Below are positions 44,401-55,389 of a stretch of 64,000 nucleotides of DNA, one piece after another. The position numbers and the translations under genes are program-made. Location: assembly GCA_028641055.1 (NCBI GenBank), contig CM054062.1, positions 143,718,144 to 143,782,143 of the forward strand, written 5' to 3'. Within the stretch, counting starts at the first letter, position 1. Each line of letters begins with the position of its first letter. The notes under the pieces were generated by a model. The model did no database searches. It saw only the letters and a list, made by a program, of their open reading frames with translations, and was not told the origin of the DNA. This stretch comes from Alopecurus myosuroides. Its lineage: Eukaryota > Streptophyta > Magnoliopsida > Poales > Poaceae.

Positions 44401-47400
44401 ACCAAAGGTTGTGAAAAAGAACCAGCCGAAGTTTCAAAGAGAAGTCATAGATTCCTTAAATCTAAGAGATCGAACAAAGTTCTTTTTTAAAGAGATCAAC
44501 CAAGTCCCTAAGTCTAGGGACAAAATTTCAAAGATTTGAGCTTTCCGTTGTTGCCAAATGTGCTGTGTTGACATGATAAAGATATCCATGATGAGTTTTC
44601 GAAAGTATTATTACGTAGGTCGATCATTTTCTGCTCCAAAACTGTAATTGTTGCCCCACTGTGAGTTAAGCTTATGGGAGCAGGAAAGGCTGAAAGGCAG
44701 ACAAAAAGAGGTGATCCCTGTAAGATCATTACATGTGTGCCACCGTTGCAAGTGACGGAGGAATAGAGTCTTCCAAAACATTGATGTTCCTTCGGATGAG
44801 CATGTCTCTCGTGTTTAGACGATAACTTATAAATGTGTTGTTACAAATGACGCAGGAAGAGTCTTTTAAAATGTTGATGTTCCTTCGGACGAGTATGTCT
44901 CTCAGTCTCTGATGTTAGACCGTCACTAAGTAACCAAGAAAAAAACTCTCAGTTTCAGGGTGCACTTGCATTTCTAAATCTTCGCAATTAGGGGATAGGC
45001 TGTGTGTTGCGAAAAATATGCTCATAGCGCTTCTTGAAGCTCATGAAGCTTCTCCATAACTGGACATCAGGTGGAAAGTGTTGCATAATAAATCAGTTTA
45101 TCTATGTAATCTCAGTTAAGAGGTTTGGTCTGTAAACCTAAATTTGAGAAAATAATTCCAAGTTAAACAGGACATGTTGGATTTTGCGAAAGATATGCTC
45201 ATAGTATTTTTTAAGCTCATCAAGCTACTCAATAACTTTACATCAAGCGAAATGCATACAAAATCAGTTTATCTATTTAATTTCAGTCAGAGATTTCATC
45301 AGTAAATCTATATTTGAGAATAACTCCCAAGTTTAAAATGGCGAGAAATTGTTTCAATTTATAAATGCCTTCAATTAACGACAGTAAAAACATGAAGGAC
45401 AAATATGCATAGGGTACGGTACAGTACAGTGTCATGAATACCCGTTCCACAAGTTCAGAAACCAAAGAGCCATTACTTAAAAATGAAGACCAATATACCC
45501 GAAGCTCACAACACCTAGCACACTAAATTTCTTTTCTGAATCAATGGCTATATCCTTAATGAGAGCAGACTCATGTCAAAGATCAGTGAAAGCAAGAGGT
45601 TGCCATCTCTAAAAGGATGTGCGTAAGGCAGACGAGAACAGTGTGAAAATAATCTTCATATCGAGGTGGAATGGTTTGCTGTAGAAAACACACACTAACA
45701 CGTGCCATGGACGGTGGAACAGATAATGTTTTCACAATTTCCTGAAAATTTCCCTTGTTCGAAGCAGGAACTAAGATTCCTTATTTAGAATGTTTTTGTG
45801 CTTTGTAGCACGGTACAGAATACAAATCTGTATATATCTCCAAAAGGACGAAAAACACCGAGACACTATTTTACCTACTACAAATACAAAAGCAGATTGA
45901 ATTCATAGCTTGTTTTACTTTAGGCGAAGCTTCTAATAATTTGTTACAATTTCCACTCCCTTCCGATGCAGGAAAGCCAATAAAGTAGAATACGAGACGG
46001 AAAGAAGGTATACATCCAAATATTTTTGAAGACACACGGCCCAACAAAACTTCCGTTCAACTGCTTCGAGTAACAAAACTTGGAGCTTTCACCTCAGAGA
46101 ATTGAATCCATGAACAAGACAAAGGATTCTTAGCCAGCGAGACAAGAAGCTCATCCGAGGCAACAATTTTTTGAAAAGGGAACAACGACTAGAGATTTCA
46201 GAAAGATGTAAATGCACAAATGAAATCACAAGAATAGGAAAAAAAAAAAAGAGGAAATCGTTATCAGTCACCTTAGGATAAACTGAGTGAAATGCTGAGT
46301 AACCAATATCATGATTTCCTGAAAGATAGTAGATTGGGACATGTGGATTTGTTCTTTGTCCAGTCATGCTGAATATATGCTTAAACCGAAACAAAGATTC
46401 CTGCCACCTGAAAGTTTTTAACATTAATTAGGAAAAGAAGAAAATGAAGCCTTTGATAATTTTATGGGGAATAAGAGTAAACCACAATGGCAGCAGCACA
46501 AAGGTAAAGGGGTAAACACAATGGTGTGGTGTTGGTCCGGTCCCAGGCTTCGTACATGTAACCTTTTCTATCAATGCATCGAGACGCAAAGCTTTGCGTT
46601 TTCTCGGAAAAAAATGTATTGATCGATGAAAATAAGCTATAAGGACACTTGGGAGGGGATGTAATTATCATAGATATATGAAAAATAAGGTGTTTGTCAA
46701 TTAATTTTCCTGGATGGCTTATTTTCCTCTATGAATTAGAAGGGAACTTATGGGAATGGCTCAGTTTACCTTCAAATTTTCTAGAAGACTATGACAATGA
46801 CTGCAACATAGCAATATCTTCTCTGTTTCAGACCTGTGGCCATGGGTACTATGTTGGCCTCAAATTTTAGAAATAGAGTAGAACAGCTAGTTACACATTT
46901 CACATCTAAAGCCACTGGAAATCTAGGAATGCATATATGTACTTCTTTACTAGATAGGTGATTCTACAATAAACAGGAAATGTAATAGCTAAGGAAAAAC
47001 AACATGTGTCCAATAGGCATTCATGTAAGCAAATACAGTAATTTTGATATTTGTTTATCACGTATTCCAGTCACATCACTTTATATAACACATAGTCCTT
47101 TAAAGTACACACAAACAAACAATGGTGCAGTTTCTAATCAACATAGTACAAAACTAGCAACTCGAATCGGATGGAATGTTGAGAAGTGAACGTGTCGTAT
47201 CAATTAAAAGGTGAAAAGGAATTCAGCATCCGTGCCTTACTCTTCATTGGACAAATATGGGCCCCCATCAAAGTGGTCACCAAGAAATAAGATCACATCA
47301 GGCTTGAATGGCAATATCACAGACTGGAAGGACCTTCTCATGTTCAGATCTGTGAAGAACTCGACGGCTTGTAGTGCAACCGAGCTTGCTGGTAGACCAA

Positions 47401-48095
47401 GGGAGGTGCTGTCCATAAGCTGCAAGGAGAAGGAAGTAACATATAACTGAGAATATTCTGTATACTATGTCCAACTGTGGGTTTATTGGCACAATTACAT
47501 GAACGAGCAGAGAAGCTGACCTGTGGATCAGCAATGACGGCAATCTTCACATGGTTGTTCTGCGTATCAAGTGGAATATGATAATGTAAGATATAAATGC
47601 TAGAAATATCAATCCAAAGCTACAAACACGGGCTGGTGTCTGATAATAAGCGGTAGGGTTTTAGTACACTAGGTGAGAAATTCCCATTGCTGAACTGTAG
47701 CTTGATTTGCTAATCTACTTACATAACCAAATCGCGCAACTGCACCAATTCAGGCATGGTAGCTAACAAAATGGTGGTCGAATTACAGACCTTTTCGCCA
47801 GTAGATGAGTGCTTACGGAAGATTCAGTAGTAATCCTATAGACCGAGGTTTATAACGGACACAAGTACTATAACATAACAGTTCATCGGCCTAAGAGAAG
47901 CCCGCAGCTAAAATCGTAACCTAAGAGAAGCCGTCCAAATCCAGACCGAATACTGACCGGCGATGGGGTGGAAGAGGAAGCGGATGGCCACGAGCAGGAG
48001 AGGTGGGCGGCCCAGTAGGTGCCCATCTCACCGTAGAGCAGTGCGGCCGCCCACGCGGCGCACAGCAGCAGCGTCAGCCGCGTCGCACTCTGCAT
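41488..48095 (-). CDS. Metallophosphoesterase, MPPE1/Cdc1/Ted1-like, 13 exons, 527 residues
   Basis: Exons, from the start: 47958-48095, 47521-47559, 47241-47419, 46272-46407, 43884-43980, 43627-43689, 43451-43551, 43178-43212, 42574-42631, 42425-42499, 42195-42352, 41832-42092, 41488-41731. All have GT-AG borders and compatible phases, total 1584 nt with no internal stop. The protein has an N-terminal membrane span, then the calcineurin-like phosphoesterase motifs [37 protein letters not shown] and LSGHDHDQC. Two C-terminal spans follow ([33 protein letters not shown]). Relatives in animals and yeast remodel GPI anchors by removing ethanolamine phosphate in the early secretory pathway; this role is inferred. 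An in-frame ATG at 48200 would add 35 residues, but 48095 directly precedes the membrane anchor. Confidence 0.93.
42821..42992 (-). mobile_element. Au-type SINE in intron 8, with 17-bp target duplication
   Basis: On the minus strand it opens with a tRNA-like promoter: an A-box-like TGGTGCAGTGGTGAGG and the B box GGTTCGAACC. It continues to CACTGGGTCTGTCC and a T tail, as Au SINEs do. The direct repeat CACATTAGCAATTCTTT lies on both sides (42804-42820 and 42993-43009). It has the same orientation as the host gene and lies within the intron between exons 8 and 9. Confidence 0.9.
44179..44457. repeat. Four-copy 70-bp tandem repeat in intron 4
   Basis: Units are 44179-44247, 44248-44317, 44318-44387 and 44388-44457, each about 95% alike and starting near (G/A)CAATCTAGG. 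The array may belong to the 3' end of an old LINE in minus orientation, because a TTTTTTGAGAAAAAA run lies just left at 44078. That link is weak. Confidence 0.92.
44990..45335. repeat. Diverged tandem duplication (about 175-180 bp) in intron 4
   Basis: Segments near 44998-45150 and 45183-45325 share blocks such as GATATGCTCATAG, AATCAGTTTATCTAT and AAATTTGAGAA-like sequence in the same order. They are estimated at roughly 75% identity. A further pair of similar blocks lies at about 44764-44812 and 44866-44914 (TTGATGTTCCTTCGGA). Confidence 0.6.
46520..46616 (+). mobile_element. Possible short LINE 3' fragment in intron 3
   Basis: The plus strand ends CGCAAAGCTTTGCGTTTTCT then GGAAAAAAATG, like the 3' UTR plus short A tail of grass LINEs. 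No target duplication was established. Confidence 0.35.
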
Positions 48096-48480
48096 CGTCC
48101 CCAGGGGAGGTGGACAGGCCAAGGGAAGGGGGAGGCCGGGAGGAGTACCGGTAGAATCGAGATCTACAGCTCCACCATCCCTCCGCAAGCTCCGATTCAC
48201 TTGATCGGATCGTTCAGGCTCGGGTAGACGACCTTGATCGAGATGCGGTTACGTGTGTCAGCGCGTAGCGGCGGCAGAGTCGTACACTCGTACTAGTCCT
48301 CAAAACAGACCGTGTAAACTTTTCATAAAGTCAAACTACCAATTGGTCAAACTTTACATATTCATAGTATGATGTCGTACCGCGGAGCAAATTTTTTCAG
48401 AAAAACAGCATGATGTAAAAATCGATTGAGCAGCCTGATGAGCACAAAATATGCCAGTCTTATAGGAAAGTTCCTAGTAT
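48096..48480 (-). promoter_or_regulatory. 5' leader and promoter region of the metallophosphoesterase gene
   Basis: This is a moderately GC-rich region upstream of the start at 48095. It is bordered on the far side by the Gypsy fragment, which leaves less than 400 bp of non-repeat upstream DNA. No clear TATA box was found. Confidence 0.45.
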
Positions 48481-50300
48481 TTGTGATGTAGAATGACCTT
48501 GGCTATAGTTCACAAAGATCAGCAAGGAAATCCTAAAGAACACGGGGAGAAAACAAAATAAAAACTAAGAAAACATCCCAAATATTTGCCCACGGCAGCA
48601 CTTCTTCTCACGGCAGGAATTCTCATGTTTCTGTGCCGCGCAGGGAGGGTGTGTTGCTGTTTGTATGGAACCTTGGGGGCGCGGCAGAACTTTGGCCAAA
48701 ACGCTGCCGGGCAGGAATCCAACTTGGATCCGGTTAGGAGTAGTATTCCGTATGGAATTTGATGAAGTTTTTTCGTGGCAGGTTAGATGAAAACCGAACC
48801 AACTAGGAACAAACTCCACACCAAGAAAAATTGCAAATATGGCTTCTCCGCGGTAGAAACAATGTGCACTCGCAGCACTTCTTGTAGATCTCGGAATAGA
48901 AATATATCTTGCTTAGGAAACAATACCAACAAGAAAATTTTGCAAGGGCTATGGTTGTTTTCCCGAGAGCAATAGATCCAATCTCCAATGTTCTTGCAAC
49001 TGCAAGATATTTTTTGTGTGACTTTTTCTGGTATAGATCCGAATAGAAACAAGATAGAACTCGAAAAAGATGAACTAGAACCCTAAACCTAGAAACACAA
49101 AGACACAAAAAGGAATCAGGGACACAAAATCAACAGAAAACAGCAAAAGAAGAAGCAAATTGGTGTTGATCTAGTCGATGGCAAACTCTTCAATCTCTCT
49201 TTTTGTGTGCCTTTTTCTGGATAGGAAGAAAACAATCTAAAAAATAGTGAAAAAGAAATTGCTCAAAGAGGCGACCTGGAAATATGATACCAAGATGATA
49301 AGGGATGGCCCGATCTTCTCAAAGAGTAATACAAATAAAATTGATAACTAGTGATTCACTGAGATCTCTTCTGGATGATTCCTGACTGCCACTGTAACAG
49401 CTTTCAATCCATATGGATATTCTCAACTACACACTCTTGCACAAGTAATCAACCGACTACAGATGGTTCTGTACCTTCTAATTCCCAATGAAACAGTAGA
49501 TAACACGCGAAATTTGCAAAGGATAATCACTTCAAGATGAATACTTACAAGCAGATTCAATATAGAGGTTATGGTTTTTTTTCGTCTATAACTTGGTCTC
49601 CCCTATTTGGGGCGCAATGGCCAGCTATTTATGAGGGGTAGGCGTGCGGCCAAAGAGGTGGGGCGCACCCTCCCTAGTTATGTTTGGGTGGGAATCTATC
49701 CCCCCTTTTATTACAATCCGAAATTTAAATAAGAGTCCTATGAAATAAGGACTCGCAGGTCCACTTCTTCTAAACTACTAGGACTCTTTCTATGGCGCAT
49801 CCACAAGGTGTGGTGCACCCCCTTGATGTTTTACATCCATTTCTCCCTTGTTTTCCAGCAGATCCACCTTGTTTTCCAGCTTGTGGCTTCTGTTTTCCAG
49901 GTGCTCCTTCTTGTTTTCCAGCAGGTACTTCTTGTTTTCCAGCTTGTTCTTGTTGTTTTCCAGCTCCTCTTGATGCTCCTCTCCATTCATGTTTGTGTTA
50001 TCAACAACCCTGATCATACATAAATGCATAGACTTAGGCAGCATAAAATTATCATGATCACAAACATCAAATTCTATTAAGAGTGAGTTCACATGTTGTT
50101 CTAATAATTTGGTTCTTGATCTTGTCATAGGTCCAAGTCTCACTCCATTAGTTTTATCTTGAGTAGCAACATTATCATGTGCGTGTGTTGGTGAAGAGCT
50201 AGGGATGTCCTCATCACTGTTACTGCTAAAATATGGTTATTTCCTTTCCAACGGAGTATTTATACCAGGGAAGGCTTGTAGAGAGCAAAAAAATGCTCCC
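48481..50300 (-). mobile_element. Gypsy fragment: last ORF, LTR and following leader (minus strand)
   Basis: Read leftwards, an ORF tail (50260-49790) is followed by an LTR-like region (about 49788-49296). That region ends CCCTTATCA, the same end as in the plus-strand copy at 40622. Immediately after it comes TCTTGGTATCATATTTCC (49278-49295), which resembles a primer-binding site, and then about 800 bp of leader-like sequence. Internal sequence on both sides of an LTR suggests the junction of two tandem copies or a rearranged element. The outer limits are approximate. Confidence 0.6.
49790..50260 (-). pseudogene. C-terminal Gypsy ORF with Glu-Asn-Lys repeats
   Basis: The ORF contains NGVRLGPMTRSRTKLLEQ, a motif widespread near the end of pol in grass Gypsy elements. 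VNSLLIEF and LPKSMHLC come next. About six repeats of the form LENK then run from 49975 to 49842, ending with TAG at 49790. It is a remnant of a polyprotein. The repeats come from a repeated DNA unit (TTGTTTTCCAGC on the plus strand). The family function of this tail is unknown. Confidence 0.65.
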
Positions 50301-50339
50301 CGTAATTCCTTTGTTATCTGCTAAGGTATGAAGCATTTC

Positions 50340-53300
50340 CAGGCTCCTTCGTCACAGAACAGCTTCAAGATTTACCGAGGTTTCATATGTTTTATGTTGT
50401 AGAAATCGTCTCGGACGCCAAAGAGTTTGAAGCCTGGTCCATCGAAATTCAAAAGATTGAAACAAAGGTTGCAACTTAAAACAACTGCTAAGGTTGCTGA
50501 AGAGGAGATCGCCCCCGTGGAGCCTATAGTAGATGATCAGCCAATTCAGACATGAGTTTCGCTCGAACAAAAGGATGAAGTCCCACTCAATATTGAAGAG
50601 GATCAAGTTTGTCAGGGTGAGGGTGCATCCAAGGTCTGCAAGAAAAAAATCTACGTGTGTTTTGTACCTTTTGTAGGATTTTACTTAAGCTACAACTGTA
50701 TGTTACATGTTTATTACTCATTATTCTCATTGTAGCATTTCATTGTCTCCACACGTGAATGTATATTTTCCATGCGCTCTGTAACTCATGTATATGTTTA
50801 TTTTTTTCAGAAAGAGCTCTTCAACCGGTCCTCTCCAACGAGAATAGTCCGACTCTACAAATCAATGACATCAGATGTTGGGTTTGGATACATCATCGGA
50901 ATAAAGTGCTCCAAGTTGTTTCCTGAATTGTGCATGTTCTTAATGAAGTCATTCAACCTAGACACCTGTCAGTTGGAATTGGAGACAGAGGGAGTATCCC
51001 TGTCAACCCTGAGTCTGTTGTCGATGTGTTGGGAGTTCCAATGGGTGATACCCCATTAGCATACCACCTTGACATCGGCGCTACTAGTTTAGTGCTAGAT
51101 ATGTTCGGTATCAAAGATGGGAAGCAACCAAAACTTGATCATGTTAAGAAGGATCTCGGACCCCAACATCCCGCTAACCAGATTTTCCTGAGGAAGTTCA
51201 TGATATACCTGGTGTGCTCAATGTTCGCTCCAACCACCGGAATTGCAGTCAGTCCAAGGTGTTATCCTTCTTTGATCAACACATAAGCTATCAGAAGTTT
51301 AAACTGGCCGAAATTCATAATCGACACCTTAATTCAGACTGCAAGGGAAAAAGACAGAAAAAATTGGTTCAAAGCTTGCATGCCATACCTCATTGTAAGT
51401 TTTTCTTTTCTGTCTTCTCTGTTTTTTATGTAGATTAGGTGGCTTTTCAAAACCTTGGTACATATATACAGACTGTAAAGTAGTTAGTGCATGACTTTGT
51501 TCCATTACTTTATTTTCTAGCTCAGGTTAGATATGTCGATTCTTTGGAAACAAATAGAGTAGCCGTGCCTGAAGACGGAACCCAAATATGTGTTTGGACG
51601 AACAAGCTTGTTAGTCTTGTAGTTGATCTGGACACCAAGAGTGATGGCTCTTTTGGCAAGTTACATGTGAGTTGAACCACATCACTTTTTTAGTTGTCAA
51701 CAGTGTATTTTTGTTATATCCAAAAATAGCTAACTATTTTTTATTTTGCCTTTTTTATTTTTCCAGCTGAAACAATGTTACAGGAAGTTGTCCCTGTTCT
51801 CGACAACCCTGTCGGTTCTTGACATGTTTATAAGATCACATGCTTGCTATGATCTTAGTGATGAGGTATGCATTTTCCCTCTCACTAGCTGATGGACATG
51901 TTTTTAAAAGAACATACGCTTCATGTGCCTTGTTTTTTTACTAGCTTCTTTTTAACAGCATGTTCTAACTTTACTCTTTGTTTGTACCGATGGAACATCG
52001 TTTGGCAAATTTCAGAGAACCTCTCAAGGAGATGTGCATTGTTTTTTAGGATGGTTTCGCGCAGTTCATCAAGAACCTTTCAGCGATCAAAAGGATACAG
52101 AGGTTGTGTAGAATCAAGAGCAAGGTCAACAATCCAATAGCAGGAGACGGGGAATGAAGAGAAGACACGGTAAGAAACTGACGGTGCAACATGTAGCATG
52201 CGCAGAAGAAGCAGTGAGAGTAGAAGCAGATGCAGCATACACTGATGCAGTAATGCAGCTGTGGGGGATGCTAATGCAGATTTATCAGAAAAGAAAGTTG
52301 AAGTGCTTGCCTCAGCAATGGATCAGCAGGATAACAAGAGGTATTTTAGCGACGAAGGACTTCGTGTTGATTCTCCAAACTTGATGATGGCAAAACCAAC
52401 TGAAGCTCGGGAAGTTGGTCCACTAAAATCAACTGAAGAAATCATTAAGCTCAACAAGGATGCAGATTTAGCTGGCAACGATCAATCCATGGAGGGGGAG
52501 ATGGAGTTGGGGACTACCCAGGCAGTAGCTTCTCATGCTGGGTTGAGCCCATTATCACACATAGAAGGTAGTATAGCAGAAGTCTCAGCTGGTATAGGAC
52601 CGGTAGTTGATCCATCGAAGATACTTCAGCTTTATGGCACATGTTGTCACTCAAGCGCCGATAGTGCGGGTGGTGATGCTTTTGCTTCCAGGCTGTCACA
52701 TGCTGTTTCTCTTAGTATATTCGGGGAACAGGTAGGAGTATAGTGCACCACTACAAAAGAGCTCAAATTTGCAATAAGAAAGGCATCAGGGAGAATTGTC
52801 CAAAAAGTTACTTTTGCAGACAAAGGAAAGGAAGATTTGGATGTTCAGGTTGATAACAGAGCTACAGTTGCCTCCATTGATCATGGTTAGCCAAGAAGAA
52901 TCCCAAGAAATGCTATCAATTCCAGTTCTATCGATTGTTCCATTGTGAAAACAGTGGAAAATTCTCCAACTACCAAGAGGCCAGTTACTAGATCGATGCT
53001 GCCTGTAAAATGGACGTCACCTAGGTTCAAGGTGGATGTAGCTCCAACTGGTACTGATTCCCCCAACCAACAGAGGCTAACACGTTTTGCTACTGCTGAA
53101 GCAAGAGCCAATAGAAACTCTGAAAAAGAGTCCTCAAACAGTGGTTCGAAGTCGATGGGGCAGGTTTCACCATGCATATCAAATAATAGCATGAGTAGGA
53201 ATCTCGAAAGGGAATTTTTGAGCACAGAAGCACAAAATGGAAGCAGTGACCAGAGAAACCGGCAAGAAATTATGGATAGTTACCCTTCGTTCGACCTTGG

Positions 53301-53773
53301 TTTCTGCACCCCACCAGATAAAGCTAATCCATCCGAGAAGGAGCTCACTCAGGACGTGGAAGCTCCTGTTATAATTTCAAGCAACGAGGATAGTGGCAAT
53401 TCCTTGGACAAAATATACTCTGCTTTAGAGATGCCTGTAGGACACCAAGCAGTGACACCGTGATCCATAAAAATGAAACAAGATCTCCACCATCTGCACC
53501 AAAGAGTCACACTCCTATCCCGCAAGCTCATCAGAGAAGGATTGTCAAGGCAGTTGTTGCCCATAAGTCTCCATTTGTTCAAGTTGAGAAAATACTCGTC
53601 GCACTGAAACCTGCTACTGAACTGTACAATAAGCTTTGTTCATTTGGAGGCAAGTCTGACGATGCAAGGAACGACAAGAAAATAATTGATTATGGAGGTT
53701 GGTTCATTTATTTGCGTGACTTAGTAGATTCCATCAGGCCAAGTGCTTGGCTCAACAATTCAACTTGCGAGCT
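50340..53773 (+). pseudogene. Grass Ulp1-protease-associated family protein, interrupted pseudogene
   Basis: The exon at 50812-51403 encodes TRIVRLYKSMTSDVGFGYII, then, after a 1-nt frame change near 50985, GSIPVNPESVVDVLGVPMGD and FLRKFMIYLVCSMFAPTTGI. A TAA interrupts it at 51289. Further exons are 51528-51668 (RYVDSLETNRVAVPEDGTQI) and 51767-51865 (LKQCYRKLSLFSTTLSVLDM). The long low-complexity part is 52154-53460. The last coding stretch (53640-53773, KKIIDYGGWFIYLRDLVDSI, NNSTCEL) leads into a Ulp1 protease domain in relatives. The Athila element enters there, so the catalytic domain is missing. An upstream exon (50415-50637) also has a stop. Such genes often travel inside MULE or CACTA elements in grasses. 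Confidence 0.7.
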
Positions 53774-55274
53774 TGATACGTCCAATGTGCATCACTATTT
53801 TATATTGTAATTTACTGTTATTCATCGATATATTTCATATTATGATGCACTACTTATATGTTATTTCATCTTATTTTGCATGTTTGATAATTATTGAGAA
53901 TAATCACCGGGACCAGAAATCAGCTGGAAAAAGCACCGTCAAGATACCCTATTTCTGAAGACCAGAAGAAGAAGGACGACATCGAGGAAGTCTTAGAACA
54001 CCAGATGAGGGAGCCAGCCACGAGGGGAGCCAGAGGGGACCATCAGGGGCCCACACTACCTGGTGGCACCCCCTGGCCGTGCCGCCACGTGGTGTGGCCA
54101 CCCTGGCCCACCACTGGCAGCCCCTCTCGCGTATTTCATCCCCAGGGAACCCTAAGACCATAGGATCCATCGAGGAAATATTCCGCCGCCTCCTTGGGGC
54201 GGAAAACACCAGAGAGAGAAAACCTCTCCGGCAAGGAGAAATCTGCCGAGGAAATTCCTCCCCGGAGTGGAGAAATCATCGCCATCGTCAGCGTCATCGC
54301 TCCGGGCATCATCAAGATCATCATCGTCATCATCATCATCACCAACACCATCATCCTCACCATCCACCTCCGTCCCGCTGTAACAATTAGGGTTCTATAT
54401 TGTTGTTTTCACTAGATCTCTCTCCCGGTGTGGATTACTTGTTAGTAGTTGATGCTTACGAGATTTATCGGTGTTTGCACTTTATGACCAGATTGTTATT
54501 CATCATTATATCACCTCTGATTATGATCTATATGATGTCTTGTGAGTAGTTCGTTTAGTTCTCGAGGACATGGGAGAAGTCAAGATGTTAGTAGTGGAAT
54601 TATGTTGAAGTAATATCTAATGATTTGATGTTTAAGTTGTGGTGTTATTCTTCTAGTGGTATCATGTGAACGTCGACTACATGACACTTCACCTTTATGG
54701 GCCTAGAGGGATGCATTGTGTATTTGGCTACTAATTGTGGGTTGCCGGAGTGACAGAAACCTAAATCCCCGTTAGGAAACCGATGCACGAGGGAGTGTAG
54801 GATCCTAGAGTTTAAGGTTGTGGTTAGATTTATCTTCATTACTTCTTGTAGTTGCGGATGCTTGCAAGGGATTTAATCACAAGTATGTATTAGTCCTAGT
54901 TGAGTGGTGCATTAGCATAGGTTCACCCACACAACACCTATCAAAACAATAAATATTAATCAACTGTATGAAACGAGAGCGCTTGACGAAGTTCCTATGT
55001 GTCCTCGAGAACGTTTAGTAATCAAAAGTAAACCAACCGGCTTGTCATTTTCTCTAAAAAGGATTGGGCCACTCGCTGCAATTATTATTACTGTCTTTTA
55101 TTTACTCGTACTTTATTTATCTGTTATATCAAAAACCACCAAAAACCTGTTTGCTAGTGTTTACAATAAATCCTCTATCCAACCTGTTTGTCAACACCTT
55201 CTGATCCTCGTTGGGTTCGATACTCTTATTTATCGAAAGTACTACGATACACCCCCTATACTTGTTGGTCATCA
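53774..55274 (+). repeat. 5' LTR of Athila-type element
   Basis: It begins TGATACGTCCAATGTGCATC and ends GTTGGTCATCA, both familiar for wheat Athila LTRs. It has a GC-rich stretch (54000-54260) and a microsatellite of CAT/CAC type (54299-54366). That microsatellite produces spurious Asp- or His-rich ORFs. Confidence 0.85.
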
Positions 55275-55285
55275 AGACTATTTTC

Positions 55286-55303
55286 TGACGCCGTTGCCGG
55301 GGA
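55286..55303 (+). other. Primer-binding site of Athila-type element
   Basis: TGACGCCGTTGCCGGGGA lies 11 nt inside the LTR. It differs at one position from the TGGCGCCGTTGCCGGGGA common to Athila-type elements. Confidence 0.85.
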
Positions 55304-55389
55304 GTGAAACGCTATTGATAAGTGGAATTGGTAAGAGAAACTTTTACTGTCAGTGATGTTTTTATTTCTGTCTACTGCTCTATTTTATT

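Noticed and set aside
48096..48200. Upstream in-frame ATG at 48200 as the start of the metallophosphoesterase
   Set aside because: It would add 35 Gly/Pro-rich residues before the membrane anchor. The ATG at 48095 directly precedes the anchor, though 48200 cannot be excluded.
54136..54415. Asp-rich and Ile/His-rich ORFs
   Set aside because: They are caused by the CAT/CAC microsatellite in the Athila LTR.
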